From Paenibacillus xylanexedens (GTDB lineage: Bacteria > Bacillota > Bacilli > Paenibacillales > Paenibacillaceae): a DNA stretch of 64,000 bases. Position numbers and translations under genes: made by a program. Positions 52,824-64,000 of the stretch are shown here, one piece after another. Position 1 is the first letter of the stretch. Every line of letters starts with the position of its first letter. The notes below the pieces were generated by a model. It had not been told where the DNA came from, ran no database searches, and saw only the letters and a list, made by a program, of their open reading frames with translations. The stretch is from contig NZ_CP018620.1 of NCBI RefSeq assembly GCF_001908275.1, positions 6,882,001-6,946,000 of the forward strand, read 5' to 3'.

Positions 52824-54902
52824 CTACTCGGTGCCTTTTGTTTTGGCAACGATTTCTTCAGCGATGCTCTTAGGAACTTCTTCATAGTGAGAGAGTTCCA
52901 TGGAGAATACGCCGCGTCCTTGAGTACCGGAACGAAGAGTTGTAGAGTAACCAAACATTTCAGAAAGAGGTACCTTAGCACGGATGATTTGAGCTCCACT
53001 ACGGGAATCCATACCTTCGATGCGGCCACGACGGGAGTTCAACATACCCATTACGTCACCCATATACTCTTCTGGAACAGTTACTTCTACTTTCATGATA
53101 GGCTCAAGCAGAACTGGTTTACACTTGTCTTTAGCCGCTTTAAGCGCCATAGATCCGGCAATTTTAAATGCCATCTCATTGGAATCGACATCATGGTAAG
53201 ATCCGTCTACGATTGTAGCCTTAACGTCAACAAGCGGGAAGCCTGCAATAACGCCGTTTTTCATTTGCTCTTCAATCCCTGACAGTGCAGGTTGAATGTA
53301 TTCTCTTGGTACCGAACCACCGACAACCTTACTTTCGAACTGGCTGCCTGTACCCGGCTCGAGAGGTTCGAATTCAACCCATACGTGACCGTATTGACCA
53401 CGACCACCGGATTGACGTACGAATTTACCTTCAACGCGCGCTGGAGCACGGAATGTTTCACGGTAAGCTACTTGTGGTTTACCCACAGTAGTTTCAACCT
53501 TGAACTCACGACGCATACGGTCGATGATGATATCAAGGTGAAGCTCACCCATACCTGCCAAGATCGTTTGGCCTGTTTCTTCGTCAGTATGAGCACGAAG
53601 AGTTGGATCCTCTTCAGTCAACTTACCGAGAGCAACACCCAGTTTATCCTGGTCAGCTTTGGTTTTAGGTTCAACAGCGATTTCGATAACCGGATCAGGG
53701 AAGTTCATTGACTCCAGGATAACCGGATATTTCTCATCACATAGTGTATCACCTGTACCTGTATCTTTCAAACCTACGGCAGCTGCAATATCACCGGAGT
53801 AAACTACAGTGATTTCTTGACGGCTGTTCGCATGCATTTGAAGGATACGACCGATACGCTCACGTTTGTTTTTAGTGGCATTCAATACATATGATCCGGA
53901 TTGAAGAACACCAGAGTATACGCGGAAGAATGTCAATTTACCAACGTAAGGGTCAGTCATAATTTTGAATGCCAATGCGGAGAATGGCTCTTCATCGGAT
54001 GACTTACGAATTGCTTCAGTTCCATCTTCAAGATGTCCCGTGATCGATGCAACATCTGTTGGAGCTGGCAAGTAGTCGATAACAGCATCCAACATCAGTT
54101 GAACACCTTTGTTACGATATGAGGATCCACAGATAACTGGGAATATCTTAACATCTACAACACCTTTACGGAGTACGGTTTTGATCTCATCAATTGTGAT
54201 CTCTTCGCCTTCCAGGTATTTCATTGTCAAATCTTCATCCAGTTCAGCAACGCGCTCAATCAACTCGTTGCGAAGTTCTTCAACTTGATCTGCAAACTCT
54301 GCAGGAATGTCGGTTTCTTCGATATCTTGACCAAGGTCATCTTTGTACATATGAGCTCTTTGTGCAACGATATCAATGATACCTTTGAAATCATTTTCAG
54401 CGCCGATTGGAAGTTGAATCGCAACAGCGTTCGCTTGAAGGCGATCACGCATGTCAGATACAACGTTCAGGAAGTCAGCACCGATGATATCCATTTTGTT
54501 TACATATGCGATACGAGGTACGCCGTACTTGTCAGCCTGTCTCCATACGGTTTCGGACTGAGGCTCAACGCCTTCTTTCGCACTGAATACACCAACTGCT
54601 CCGTCCAATACACGAAGGGAACGTTCAACTTCAACAGTGAAGTCAACGTGTCCCGGGGTATCAATAATATTAACGCGGTGGCCTTTCCAAGCAGCGGTAG
54701 TTGCAGCGGAAGTAATCGTAATTCCGCGCTCCTGTTCCTGTTCCATCCAGTCCATTGTCGCAGCGCCTTCGTGTACTTCACCGATTTTGTGCGTACGTCC
54801 TGTGTAAAACAGGATCCGCTCAGTTGTCGTGGTTTTACCCGCATCAATATGAGCCATGATCCCGATATTACGTGTATTTTTTAAGGAGAACTCTCTAGCC
54901 AT
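52824..54902 (-). CDS. fusA: Elongation factor G
   Basis: GTPase that drives translocation and, with RRF, ribosome recycling. It has 692 aa. G1 [16 protein letters not shown], switch [26 protein letters not shown] (G3), NKMD (G4); domain IV to V contains [20 protein letters not shown] and the C-terminal [17 protein letters not shown] pattern. Only one EF-G is seen here. Confidence 0.99.
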   Translation of the reverse strand: MAREFSLKNTRNIGIMAHIDAGKTTTTERILFYTGRTHKIGEVHEGAATMDWMEQEQERGITITSAATTAAWKGHRVNIIDTPGHVDFTVEVERSLRVLDGAVGVFSAKEGVEPQSETVWRQADKYGVPRIAYVNKMDIIGADFLNVVSDMRDRLQANAVAIQLPIGAENDFKGIIDIVAQRAHMYKDDLGQDIEETDIPAEFADQVEELRNELIERVAELDEDLTMKYLEGEEITIDEIKTVLRKGVVDVKIFPVICGSSYRNKGVQLMLDAVIDYLPAPTDVASITGHLEDGTEAIRKSSDEEPFSALAFKIMTDPYVGKLTFFRVYSGVLQSGSYVLNATKNKRERIGRILQMHANSRQEITVVYSGDIAAAVGLKDTGTGDTLCDEKYPVILESMNFPDPVIEIAVEPKTKADQDKLGVALGKLTEEDPTLRAHTDEETGQTILAGMGELHLDIIIDRMRREFKVETTVGKPQVAYRETFRAPARVEGKFVRQSGGRGQYGHVWVEFEPLEPGTGSQFESKVVGGSVPREYIQPALSGIEEQMKNGVIAGFPLVDVKATIVDGSYHDVDSNEMAFKIAGSMALKAAKDKCKPVLLEPIMKVEVTVPEEYMGDVMGMLNSRRGRIEGMDSRSGAQIIRAKVPLSEMFGYSTTLRSGTQGRGVFSMELSHYEEVPKSIAEEIVAKTKGTE

Positions 54903-54951
54903 GAAATGGGTCTCCCTTCAAAATTGAAGTTTTTTTATTGTGAACTGAATC

Positions 54952-55422
54952 CTACCAACGGTAGTGAGCAAACGCTTTGTTCGCTTCAGCCATTTTGTGC
55001 GTATCTTCACGTTTTTTAACGGAAGCGCCTGTGTTGTTGGAAGCGTCGATGATCTCAGCCGCCAAACGCTCTTCCATTGTTTTCTCACCGCGGTTGCGGG
55101 AGTAGTTCACGAGCCAACGTAATCCCAGAGCAGTACGTCTCTCTGGTTTCACCTCGATTGGTACTTGGTAGTTGGCACCGCCGACACGGCGAGCTTTAAC
55201 TTCCAGGACTGGCATGATGTTCTTGATTGCTGCTTCAAATACTTCCATAGGGTCATTACCCGTACGTTCTTGAATCAACTTGAACGCATTATACAGAATG
55301 CTTTGAGCAACACCGCGTTTTCCGCCGATCATGATGCGGTTGATTAAACGAGTAACCAACTTGCTGTTATATAACGGATCAGGCAGAACGTCTCTTTTCG
55401 TAACTGGACCTTTGCGTGGCAT
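54952..55422 (-). CDS. rpsG: 30S ribosomal protein S7 (uS7)
   Basis: 156 aa, head assembly protein. [40 protein letters not shown], and the C-terminal [13 protein letters not shown], matching the family in length and end. Confidence 0.98.
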   Translation of the reverse strand: MPRKGPVTKRDVLPDPLYNSKLVTRLINRIMIGGKRGVAQSILYNAFKLIQERTGNDPMEVFEAAIKNIMPVLEVKARRVGGANYQVPIEVKPERRTALGLRWLVNYSRNRGEKTMEERLAAEIIDASNNTGASVKKREDTHKMAEANKAFAHYRW

Positions 55423-55509
55423 GGATATCCCCCTTTCTTTCTTGTTCAGCAGATCCTGTACCTTCCAGACTTAGACCAGAAGGCTTTCAGGCTATCTGCC
55501 TATAATAGT

Positions 55510-55932
55510 TTAGGCTTTTTTAGCTTTTGGACGTTTAGCGCCGTATTTCGAACGAGCTTGCATACGGTTGTTTACACCAGCAGTATCGAGAGCTCCACGA
55601 ACGATGTGATAACGAACTCCTGCAAGGTCTTTAACTTTACCTCCGCGGATCAATACCACACTGTGCTCTTGAAGGTTATGTCCGATTCCCGGGATATAAG
55701 CAGTAACCTCGAGACGGTTCGTCAAACGAACACGGGCATACTTACGAAGTGCAGAGTTTGGTTTACGTGGAGTCATTGTACCTACACGAGTGCAGACACC
55801 ACGTTTTTGTGGGGCACTGATGTTAGTAGATTCACGTTTCAAAGCGTTGAATCCTTTTTGCAAAGCTGGAGATTTTGACTTCTCAACTTTTGCTTGACGT
55901 CCTTTACGAACCAGTTGGTTAATAGTTGGCAT
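55510..55932 (-). CDS. rpsL: 30S ribosomal protein S12 (uS12)
   Basis: 140-aa decoding-centre protein. [38 protein letters not shown], then [20 protein letters not shown] and [17 protein letters not shown]. Two positions differ from the usual bacterial sequence. Residue 56 is Arg (CGT) where most bacteria have the first Lys of PKKPNS. Residue 104 is Ala (GCA) where Pro is normal in KDLPGVRYH. Both are classic streptomycin sites (Lys43 and Pro91 in E. coli gene numbering). Otherwise standard; length and operon place are as in B. subtilis. Confidence 0.98.
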   Translation of the reverse strand: MPTINQLVRKGRQAKVEKSKSPALQKGFNALKRESTNISAPQKRGVCTRVGTMTPRKPNSALRKYARVRLTNRLEVTAYIPGIGHNLQEHSVVLIRGGKVKDLAGVRYHIVRGALDTAGVNNRMQARSKYGAKRPKAKKA

Positions 55933-56082
55933 GTGATTGCCACCCCCTTCCTCAAATATTCATGTTTCTTTATAAACCTCTTTGCACTAAGTCCACAGAC
56001 CCAGGCGGTTCATAAAAAGACAAATGAAAAGTTTTTGCCTTGGAGAATCCTTAAAAGTTCTCGGACAAAAACGTTCCTTACC

Positions 56083-56334
56083 CTATGATTTTACGACAGC
56101 AGCCATAGCTGCTCCTACTCCAATCCCGCAAGCCTTGCCGAGATTTTTCATTGTATCCACTTTCGTGCATTTCACATTGTGTTGTTCACACAAAGCAATG
56201 ATTTTGGAAGTAAGCTGCGGATCACTATCTTCTGCGACATAGACTTCAGAAGCCATACCTGTCTGCACCATCCGCATGGTCTGTTTGGTACCTATTTTGA
56301 CATGAGCATCTTGCAAGGCTTTTTCATTAGACAT
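56083..56334 (-). CDS. rplGB: Ribosomal L7Ae-like protein (YbxF/RplGB type)
   Basis: 83 aa. Central GTKQTMRMVQTGMASEVYVA and LGKACGIGVGAAMA match the L7Ae/L30e/S12e fold, which binds kink-turn RNAs. It lies between rpoC and rpsL exactly as ybxF does in B. subtilis. No stable ribosomal role is proven for the bacterial member; K-turn binding is inferred from the family. Confidence 0.92.
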   Translation of the reverse strand: MSNEKALQDAHVKIGTKQTMRMVQTGMASEVYVAEDSDPQLTSKIIALCEQHNVKCTKVDTMKNLGKACGIGVGAAMAAVVKS

Positions 56335-56540
56335 TGTGTATTCCTCCGAATAGAACCATGTACAATCAGCTGCCCACGCACCTTTGATATATTAGCATCT
56401 AGCGCAAGCATTGTCAATGCTAATCCTAAAACATTTTTTTAAAAGTTTACGTACATCAGGATTCGTCCGCCTGCATTATACAAGCGTCCGCCTCCTGACG
56501 CACAAAACTTTCATTCCCCTCTAAATGAGGAGGAATCTAT

Positions 56541-59500
56541 TTAATCAACCGAAACTGGCTCAAGTTCTTCTACTGAAGATTGGCCATCTTCTGGCTCAGC
56601 AAATTTGATGCTGCGGTAACGGTGCATACCTGTACCTGCAGGAATCAATTTACCGATGATTACATTCTCCTTCAGACCGAGCAACTGATCGACTTTACCC
56701 TTGATCGCTGCATCTGTCAATACACGTGTAGTTTCTTGGAACGAAGCCGCCGAGAGGAAGGAGTCTGTTTCCAGGGATGCTTTCGTAATACCGAGCAGGA
56801 TTGGTTTAGCAACCGCCGGCTCTTTATCACTAAGAATCGCAATTTTGTTAGCTCTTTCGTACTCATGCATATCCACGAACGATCCTGGCAACAGCGTTGT
56901 ATCTCCTGCATCTACGATACGGATTTTACGCAGCATTTGACGGATCATAACTTCAACGTGCTTATCGTTAATTTCTACGCCTTGGTTACGATATACGCGT
57001 TGTACTTCCTGCAGAATGTAGTTTTGTACACCACGTATGCCTTTAATTCGTAACATTTCTTTTGGATCAATGGAACCGTCTGTCAACTCGTCACCCGCTT
57101 CAACTTCCGCGCCTTCGCTTACGCGCACACGGGAACCGTAGGTAACGGCGTATACTTTGGATTCCGCTTCACCTTGAATTTCGATTTCACGACGATCTTT
57201 CGCTTCGCGAATCTCTTTAACCACACCATCGATTTCACTGATCGTTGCTTGACCCTTAGGATTACGAGCTTCGAACAACTCCTGGATACGTGGCAAACCT
57301 TGCGTAATATCGTCTCCGGCTACACCACCGGTATGGAACGTACGCATTGTAAGCTGTGTTCCTGGCTCACCAATGGACTGTGCTGCGATAATACCAACTG
57401 CTTCACCAATCTCCACGTGTTTACCAGTCGCGAGGTTGCGACCATAACACTTCTTGCAGACACCATGACTTGCACGGCAGCTGAGGACGGAGCGGATTTG
57501 CAATTTAGTAATACCTGCTTTGATGATCGCTTCTGCTTTATCGGAGTCAATCAATTCATTGCGACCTACAATGATTTCTTTCGTTTCCGGATGACGAAGA
57601 GTCTCGAAACAGTATCTGCCTTCAATACGGTCGTAGAGATCTTCGATAACCTCTTTACCATCCTGGATACGACTTACCGTAAAGCCTTTATCTGTACCAC
57701 AATCATCATCACGCACGATTACGTCTTGGGCTACGTCTACGAGACGACGAGTCAGGTAACCTGAATCGGCTGTCCGCAGGGCTGTATCCGCCAAACCTTT
57801 ACGCGCTCCGTGAGTGGAGATAAAGTACTCGAGTACCGTCAGACCTTCACGGAAGTTCGATTTGATTGGGAGTTCGATAATTCGACCGGATGGGTTGGCC
57901 ATCAGACCACGCATACCGCCCAATTGGGTAATTTGCGATTTGTTACCCCGTGCTTTGGAGTCTACCATCATCATGATCGAGTTGTAACGATCCATGGACT
58001 TCATCAGAATCTCAGTGATGTCATCTTTGGATTTTGACCAGATATCAATGATACGGTCATAGCGCTCTTCATTCGTAATCAGACCACGACGGTACTGATT
58101 CGTAACGATTTGTGCTTTTTCCTCAGATTGTCTAAGAATTTCAAACTTCTCAGGCGGAACGATAACATCAGATACCGCAACCGTAATACCGGCACGTGTA
58201 GAGTATGTGAATCCAAGTTGTTTGATTTTATCCAAAATAACGGCTGTTTCCGTTGTGTGATAAATTTCAAAACAACGTGCAATGATGGAGCCGAGGTATT
58301 CTTTACCGACACCGCCAGCCAGAGGAGCATTCATAATAGCTTCTCTGAGATCAGCACCTTTTTCATATACAAATGAGTGATCTGCAGTACCTTGGTACAG
58401 GTTAGCACGAGTCGCGTCATTGATATACGGGAAGCTTGCCGGGAAAATTTCATTGAAGATAATTTTACCGACAGTTGTCAGCAACATTCCTTCTTGTTGT
58501 TCTTCCGTGAAGCTTGTTTTACCAAGCGCCTTAACAGGAATAGCTACACGCGCATGCAGCCCAGCAGTACCACGTTGATATGCCGATACAGCTTCGTTAA
58601 CTGTACGCAAGATCATACCTGTGCCCTTTTCTTCCTTGTTATCCATAGTGAGGTAGTAAGAACCAAGCACCATATCCTGGGAAGGAGTAACAACCGGTTT
58701 ACCGTCTTTCGGGTTCAAAATGTTACCAGATGCAAGCATCAGGATACGTGCTTCCGCTTGAGCTTCAGCGGACAAGGGAACGTGCACGGCCATTTGGTCA
58801 CCGTCAAAGTCGGCATTGTATGCCGTACATACGAGCGGGTGAAGACGAATTGCTTTACCTTCAACGAGAATCGGTTCAAATGCTTGAATACCGAGTCTGT
58901 GAAGCGTAGGGGCACGGTTCAACAGAACCGGATGCTCCTTGATTACTTCTTCAAGAACATCCCATACTTCAGGACTTACACGCTCAACTTTACGTTTCGC
59001 GCTCTTGATGTTGTGGGCAAGCCCTTTATTTACAAGCTCTTTCATAACAAAAGGCTTGAACAATTCAAGTGCCATATCTTTTGGCAGACCACACTGATAC
59101 ATTTTCAGGTAAGGTCCAACAACGATAACGGAACGACCAGAATAGTCAACCCGTTTACCGAGCAAGTTTTGACGGAAACGTCCTTGTTTACCTTTCAGCA
59201 TGTGGCTGAGAGATTTCAATGGACGGTTACCAGGACCCGTTACCGGGCGTCCACGACGACCATTATCGATCAATGCGTCAACAGCTTCCTGCAACATCCG
59301 TTTTTCATTTTGCACGATAATATCTGGCGCGCCCAGATCAAGCAGACGTTTCAGACGGTTGTTCCGGTTGATTACACGGCGGTACAAGTCATTCAGGTCA
59401 GACGTTGCAAAACGTCCACCATCCAACTGTACCATTGGACGAAGTTCCGGCGGGATAACAGGAAGTACATCCATGATCATCCACTCTGGCTTGTTGCCGG

Positions 59501-60155
59501 AGTTGCGGAATGCTTCGATAACTTCCAGACGTTTGATTGCACGATTACGACGTTGTCCTTGCGCAGTCCGGAGCTCTTCTTTCAGGAACTCGAGCTCTTT
59601 GTCTATATCAAGATCTTGAAGCAATTTTTTAACCGCTTCTGCGCCCATACCAGCATGGAAACCATAGCCGTATTTTTCACGGTAGCTGCGGTATTCTTTC
59701 TCGGACAACAGCTGTTTTTTCTCCAGTGGAGTTTCTCCTGGATCAGTTACAACATATGATGCAAAATAAATAATCTCTTCAAGAGATCTTGGTGACATAT
59801 CCAGAGCAAGACCCATACGGCTCGGAATACCTTTGAAGTACCAGATATGCGATACCGGAGCAGCGAGCTCAATATGGCCCATCCGTTCGCGGCGTACTTT
59901 TGCACGTGTTACTTCAACGCCACAACGATCACAGACAACGCCTTTATAACGGACGCGTTTGTATTTGCCGCAATGACATTCCCAGTCTTTTGTAGGGCCA
60001 AAAATCTTTTCGCAGAACAGCCCTTCTTTTTCCGGTTTCAACGTACGATAGTTGATCGTTTCCGGTTTTTTCACTTCTCCGCGGGACCAAGAACGAATTT
60101 TCTCTGGGGAAGCAAGCCCGATCTTCATGTATTCGAAATTGTTGACGTCCAACAA
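56541..60155 (-). CDS. rpoC: RNA polymerase beta' subunit
   Basis: 1204 aa. Zinc-binding [20 protein letters not shown] near 60, the catalytic Asp triad [16 protein letters not shown] near 450, the bridge-helix region around 780, and the second zinc site with [13 protein letters not shown] near 880. I choose the TTG at 60155 as start: AGGAGG lies 8 nt upstream and the protein then begins [13 protein letters not shown], aligning with MLDVNNFEY of B. subtilis. The longer reading from 60176 starts inside the ribosome site. Confidence 0.96.
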   Translation of the reverse strand: MLDVNNFEYMKIGLASPEKIRSWSRGEVKKPETINYRTLKPEKEGLFCEKIFGPTKDWECHCGKYKRVRYKGVVCDRCGVEVTRAKVRRERMGHIELAAPVSHIWYFKGIPSRMGLALDMSPRSLEEIIYFASYVVTDPGETPLEKKQLLSEKEYRSYREKYGYGFHAGMGAEAVKKLLQDLDIDKELEFLKEELRTAQGQRRNRAIKRLEVIEAFRNSGNKPEWMIMDVLPVIPPELRPMVQLDGGRFATSDLNDLYRRVINRNNRLKRLLDLGAPDIIVQNEKRMLQEAVDALIDNGRRGRPVTGPGNRPLKSLSHMLKGKQGRFRQNLLGKRVDYSGRSVIVVGPYLKMYQCGLPKDMALELFKPFVMKELVNKGLAHNIKSAKRKVERVSPEVWDVLEEVIKEHPVLLNRAPTLHRLGIQAFEPILVEGKAIRLHPLVCTAYNADFDGDQMAVHVPLSAEAQAEARILMLASGNILNPKDGKPVVTPSQDMVLGSYYLTMDNKEEKGTGMILRTVNEAVSAYQRGTAGLHARVAIPVKALGKTSFTEEQQEGMLLTTVGKIIFNEIFPASFPYINDATRANLYQGTADHSFVYEKGADLREAIMNAPLAGGVGKEYLGSIIARCFEIYHTTETAVILDKIKQLGFTYSTRAGITVAVSDVIVPPEKFEILRQSEEKAQIVTNQYRRGLITNEERYDRIIDIWSKSKDDITEILMKSMDRYNSIMMMVDSKARGNKSQITQLGGMRGLMANPSGRIIELPIKSNFREGLTVLEYFISTHGARKGLADTALRTADSGYLTRRLVDVAQDVIVRDDDCGTDKGFTVSRIQDGKEVIEDLYDRIEGRYCFETLRHPETKEIIVGRNELIDSDKAEAIIKAGITKLQIRSVLSCRASHGVCKKCYGRNLATGKHVEIGEAVGIIAAQSIGEPGTQLTMRTFHTGGVAGDDITQGLPRIQELFEARNPKGQATISEIDGVVKEIREAKDRREIEIQGEAESKVYAVTYGSRVRVSEGAEVEAGDELTDGSIDPKEMLRIKGIRGVQNYILQEVQRVYRNQGVEINDKHVEVMIRQMLRKIRIVDAGDTTLLPGSFVDMHEYERANKIAILSDKEPAVAKPILLGITKASLETDSFLSAASFQETTRVLTDAAIKGKVDQLLGLKENVIIGKLIPAGTGMHRYRSIKFAEPEDGQSSVEELEPVSVD

Positions 60156-60267
60156 GGAGCAACCCTCCTTAACCAATTCCTGATTCTAGGTTACGCCCAC
60201 TCCGGCCGAAGCCGGAGCAAGACGTGAGCCTGATGAAAAACGCCGGTCATCATGCGCTCGAAGCGGT

Positions 60268-63200
60268 TTATTCCGCTCCGACCTCTGTACCCTCAAGGTT
60301 GAGGCTGAGCTTATCGCTCGCAGCGTCATCTTCATCGTCCATTTCTCTCATTTCAATCTCTTGCTCATCTTCGCTCAAAATCTTAACGTCCATACCCAAG
60401 CTTTGCAGCTCTTTGATCAATACTTTGAATGATTCAGGAACACCTGGTTCCGGAACATTCTCACCTTTGACAATGGATTCATACGTTTTAACCCGACCAA
60501 CAACGTCATCGGATTTAACAGTCAAGATTTCTTGCAGTGTATAAGCTGCACCGTATGCCTCAAGCGCCCATACTTCCATCTCCCCGAAACGCTGTCCACC
60601 AAATTGGGCTTTACCACCCAATGGCTGTTGCGTAACAAGTGAGTAAGGACCTGTGGAACGGGCATGGATTTTATCATCAACCATGTGTGCCAATTTGATC
60701 ATGTGCATGACACCTACGGTAACTTCACGTTCAAACTCTTCACCTGTACGACCATCATACAGGACAGTTTTACCATTACGTTGCATACCTGCTTCTTCCA
60801 TCGTATCGAAGACGTCATACTCCTTCGCTCCGTCGAATACAGGAGTTGCTACGTGAATACCCAGTTGCATCGCCGCCATACCCAAGTGAACCTCGAGTAC
60901 TTGACCGATATTCATCCGGGAAGGTACGCCCAGTGGGTTAAGAACGATCTGAACCGGTGTACCGTCTGGCAGGAAAGGCATATCTTCTTCCGGCAAGATG
61001 CGGGCCACGACCCCTTTGTTACCGTGACGTCCGGCCATTTTATCACCCTCGGAAATTTTCCGTTTTTGAGCGATATATACACGAACGAGTTGGTTAACAC
61101 CTGGAGGCAGCTCATCACCGTTTTCACGGGTAAATACTTTCACGTCTACTACGATACCGTCAGTACCATGTGGTACACGCAAGGAAGTATCACGTACTTC
61201 ACGTGCTTTCTCACCAAAGATCGCATGCAAGAGACGTTCTTCTGCTGTCAGCTCTGTTACACCCTTAGGTGTTACTTTACCAACCAGAATGTCGCCAGCA
61301 CTGATCTCAGCACCGATGCGGATAATACCGCGCTCATCCAAGTTACGCAACGCTTCTTCCCCAACGTTAGGGATGTCACGTGTGATCTCTTCAGGTCCAA
61401 GCTTGGTATCACGTGCTTCTGACTCATACTCCTCGATATGGATGGATGTGTATACATCTTCCTTAACGAGTTTTTCACTGAGCAAGATCGCATCCTCGTA
61501 GTTGTAACCTTCCCAAGTCATGAAGGCAACAACAACGTTACGTCCCAGAGCCAATTCACCCATTTCCGTTGAAGGACCATCAGCGAGGATATCGCCAGCT
61601 TTGACAGCAGCACCTCTTTTGACAATCGGACGTTGGTTAATGCATGTTCCTTGGTTCGAACGCATAAATTTGTGTAATTTATATTTAACGATATCGCCTT
61701 TGACTTCCTGACCATCCACTTCTTCAACACGACGGACCCAAATTTCGTTCGCAGAAGAACGTTCAATAATTCCGTCATAATCGGAGACAATACATACACC
61801 AGAATCTTTTGCAGCTTTGTGCTCCATACCTGTCCCTACAAGTGGTGCTTTAGGAATCAAGAGTGGAACCGCCTGCCGTTGCATGTTCGATCCCATGAGT
61901 GCACGGTTGGAGTCATCGTTCTCAAGGAACGGGATCAGCGCTGTCGCGACGGATACAACCTGTTTAGGAGATACGTCCATGTAGTCAACTCGCTCACTCG
62001 GCATCGTAAGGATGTTATCCGACTGTTTGTTGTAACGTACAATGATCGCTTCTTCTTCAAATGTACCGTCTTCGTTCAACTTCGCATTCGCTTGCGCGAT
62101 AACATAGTTGTCCTCTTCGTCCGCTGTCAGGTAATCAATTTGCTCGGTTACAATACCTGTCTTCGGATCAACCCAACGATATGGAGCTTCAATGAAGCCA
62201 TATTCATTCACACGAGCGAACGTAGACAAGGAGTTGATCAAACCGATGTTTGGTCCCTCTGGCGTCTCGATTGGACACATACGACCATAGTGGGATGGAT
62301 GGACGTCACGCACTTCCATACCTGCGCGCTCACGCGTCAAACCACCGGGTCCGAGTGCGGACAAACGACGTTTATGTGTCAACTCACCCAGCGGGTTCGT
62401 TTGATCCATAAACTGTGACAATTGGGAGCTACCAAAGAACTCTTTAATGGATGCAATAACAGGACGGATGTTAATCAAAGCCTGTGGTGTAATTACGTTA
62501 GCATCCTGAATGGACATTCTCTCACGAACCACACGCTCCATACGGGACAAACCGATACGGAACTGGTTCTGCAGGAGTTCACCCACCGAACGCAAACGAC
62601 GGTTACCCAGATGGTCAATATCATCCGTGCTACCAATTCCTTGCAGAAGGTTGAGGAAATAACTGATGGACGAAATGATATCCGCCGGCGTCACGTTTTT
62701 AACGGACTTGTCAATGATTCCATTGGCAATCAGTTTGACTACTTTACCATCTTCTGTTGGTGAAAATACATCGATCGTTTGCATAGGAACATCATTAGCA
62801 TCCAGAACACCGTTACCCACGTGATACGTGCGGAAACCAACGCTCTTCTCAAGATACGGCATGATTTCATCCAACAAGCGACGATCCACCATTTGACCTG
62901 CTTCAGCAATAATCTCGCCTGTTTCAGCGTCAACAAGTGATTCAGCCAACCGCTGGTTAAACAAACGGTTTTTGATGTGAAGCTTTTTATTCATTTTGTA
63001 ACGACCTACATTAGCCAGGTCATAACGTTTTGGATCAAAGAAACGTGCTACGAGCAAGCTTTTCGCATTATCCAGCGTTGGTGGCTCGCCCGGACGAAGA
63101 CGCTCATAGATCTCAATGAGTGCTTTCTCCGTGGAATCCGTGTTGTCTTTGTCCAGTGTGTTGCGGATATATTCGTCATTACCGAGCAGATCCAGAATCT

Positions 63201-63813
63201 CAGCATCTGTGCCAAAACCAAGTGAACGCAGGAGAACCGTAACCGGTATTTTACGTGTACGGTCGATCCGGACATAAACAACATCCTTCGCGTCCATCTC
63301 CAGTTCCAACCAAGCGCCGCGGTTAGGAATAACTGTAGCGGTATACGTTTTTTTGGCGTTTTTATCTACTTTGGTACTGAAGTAAACGCTAGGAGAGCGA
63401 ACCAACTGGCTGACAATAACCCGTTCCGCACCATTAATAATAAATGTGCCCGTGTTGGTCATCAGCGGGAAATCTCCCATGAATACTTCCTGCTCTTTGA
63501 CTTCGCCGGTTTCCTTATTAATGAGCCGGACTTTGACCCGAAGCGGTGCTGCATAAGTAACGTCACGCTCTTTCGCGTCGTCTACTGTATACTTCGGTTC
63601 ACCGAGACTGTAATCGATAAATTCCAAAATCAAGTTACCTGTAAAATCCTGGATCGGCGAGATATCCTGGAACATTTCGCGCAACCCTTCCTCCAAAAAC
63701 CAATCATAGGATTTTTGTTGGATTTCAATCAGGTTCGGAACTTCGAGTATCTCGTTAATTCGTGCATAACTGCGCCGAGTGCGTCGACCATATTGAACAA
63801 GATGTCCTGCCAA
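60268..63813 (-). CDS. rpoB: RNA polymerase beta subunit
   Basis: 1181 aa. Near-complete match to the Bacillus pattern: [18 protein letters not shown] at the start, [20 protein letters not shown] then [13 protein letters not shown] in the rifampicin pocket (wild-type residues there), [19 protein letters not shown] near 880, and the acidic C-terminus. The TTG at 63813 (residue order LAGHLVQYG) is chosen as the start because GAGGGG lies 11 nt upstream and B. subtilis rpoB also uses TTG at the same place; the in-frame TTG at 63831 overlaps that site. Confidence 0.96.
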   Translation of the reverse strand: MAGHLVQYGRRTRRSYARINEILEVPNLIEIQQKSYDWFLEEGLREMFQDISPIQDFTGNLILEFIDYSLGEPKYTVDDAKERDVTYAAPLRVKVRLINKETGEVKEQEVFMGDFPLMTNTGTFIINGAERVIVSQLVRSPSVYFSTKVDKNAKKTYTATVIPNRGAWLELEMDAKDVVYVRIDRTRKIPVTVLLRSLGFGTDAEILDLLGNDEYIRNTLDKDNTDSTEKALIEIYERLRPGEPPTLDNAKSLLVARFFDPKRYDLANVGRYKMNKKLHIKNRLFNQRLAESLVDAETGEIIAEAGQMVDRRLLDEIMPYLEKSVGFRTYHVGNGVLDANDVPMQTIDVFSPTEDGKVVKLIANGIIDKSVKNVTPADIISSISYFLNLLQGIGSTDDIDHLGNRRLRSVGELLQNQFRIGLSRMERVVRERMSIQDANVITPQALINIRPVIASIKEFFGSSQLSQFMDQTNPLGELTHKRRLSALGPGGLTRERAGMEVRDVHPSHYGRMCPIETPEGPNIGLINSLSTFARVNEYGFIEAPYRWVDPKTGIVTEQIDYLTADEEDNYVIAQANAKLNEDGTFEEEAIIVRYNKQSDNILTMPSERVDYMDVSPKQVVSVATALIPFLENDDSNRALMGSNMQRQAVPLLIPKAPLVGTGMEHKAAKDSGVCIVSDYDGIIERSSANEIWVRRVEEVDGQEVKGDIVKYKLHKFMRSNQGTCINQRPIVKRGAAVKAGDILADGPSTEMGELALGRNVVVAFMTWEGYNYEDAILLSEKLVKEDVYTSIHIEEYESEARDTKLGPEEITRDIPNVGEEALRNLDERGIIRIGAEISAGDILVGKVTPKGVTELTAEERLLHAIFGEKAREVRDTSLRVPHGTDGIVVDVKVFTRENGDELPPGVNQLVRVYIAQKRKISEGDKMAGRHGNKGVVARILPEEDMPFLPDGTPVQIVLNPLGVPSRMNIGQVLEVHLGMAAMQLGIHVATPVFDGAKEYDVFDTMEEAGMQRNGKTVLYDGRTGEEFEREVTVGVMHMIKLAHMVDDKIHARSTGPYSLVTQQPLGGKAQFGGQRFGEMEVWALEAYGAAYTLQEILTVKSDDVVGRVKTYESIVKGENVPEPGVPESFKVLIKELQSLGMDVKILSEDEQEIEMREMDDEDDAASDKLSLNLEGTEVGAE

Positions 63814-64000
63814 CTTAAACTCACCCCTCAATGTCTACTCACTTTAAAAATTTCGTTGCGAACCTCTGTTTGTAACCTTATAATGGTACACATACAGAGC
63901 AAAGCAATGCATCCACAAATAAAGAAAAGCCCTTACTCGAAATGTCGTTCGAAAAAAGAGCAACTTTGATCGGCGGATGTCTTTCCAAATCATTCTTATC
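63814..64000. other. Region upstream of rpoB
   Basis: Leader and upstream region of rpoB. No gene can be followed to the window edge. Confidence 0.35.
63878..63907 (-). promoter_or_regulatory. Candidate rpoB promoter
   Basis: Minus strand TTGCTT (63907-63902), 18 bp, TTATAA (63883-63878), about 65 bp before the rpoB start. The match is moderate; transcription from rplL upstream of the window is also likely. Confidence 0.4.

Noticed and set aside
58377..59759. Plus-strand 460-codon frame opposite rpoC
   Set aside because: Antisense shadow of a highly conserved gene; no start context.

Overview
The window is chromosomal DNA of a spore-forming Firmicute, most likely Paenibacillus. This rests on the 16S/23S genes, the sporulation and germination genes (gerD, kbaA, pdaB, cwlD, a spoIIM-family gene) and a gene order that follows the Bacillus subtilis rpoB-rplM-gerD-rrn-sigW-glmS order with insertions and losses. 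Almost everything lies on the minus strand; only pdaB, gerD and a small secreted protein are on the plus strand.

Left end (1-6.4 kb), accessory: the start of a nonribosomal peptide synthetase that runs off the window (half condensation domain, adenylation, carrier and epimerization domains), a gap of about 690 bp with no convincing gene, and an EctB-type diaminobutyrate aminotransferase. Together they suggest a 2,4-diaminobutyrate-containing lipopeptide cluster continuing to the left. A 1.26-kb ORF-poor stretch follows, holding what looks like a group II intron remnant and the glmS terminators.

6.4-18.5 kb, cell envelope: glmS with a well-conserved glmS ribozyme and a near-consensus promoter, glmM, the c-di-AMP cyclase cdaA with its regulator cdaR, the sigma-W/anti-sigma pair sigW-rsiW, PEP carboxylase, and a small exported WGxxGxxG-tailed protein.

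18.5-25.3 kb: one rRNA-tRNA operon read on the minus strand in the order 16S, 5S, tRNA-Ile, tRNA-Ala, 23S, 5S, then eleven tRNAs. The extra 5S between 16S and tRNA-Ile is unusual. Long inverted repeats that would form pre-16S and pre-23S processing stems flank both large rRNAs.

25.4-33.7 kb: sporulation and germination genes, the Mrp-family ATPase salA, and a two-gene sulfate-activation/APS-reduction unit (cysH-sat).

33.7-64 kb: the ribosomal protein and transcription superoperon. In transcription order: rpoB, rpoC, rplGB, rpsL, rpsG, fusA, tuf (terminator); then the S10-spc-alpha set from rpsJ to rplQ, including secY, adk, map and infA (two terminators); then truA; then rplM-rpsI from its own promoter. 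The ecfA1-ecfA2-ecfT genes found between rplQ and truA in B. subtilis are absent. Ribosomal protein S12 carries two residues normally associated with streptomycin-resistance or -dependence sites.

I found no wholly new system. The best leads are the NRPS/EctB junction, the S12 substitutions, the 5S placement and several unexplained RNA hairpins.
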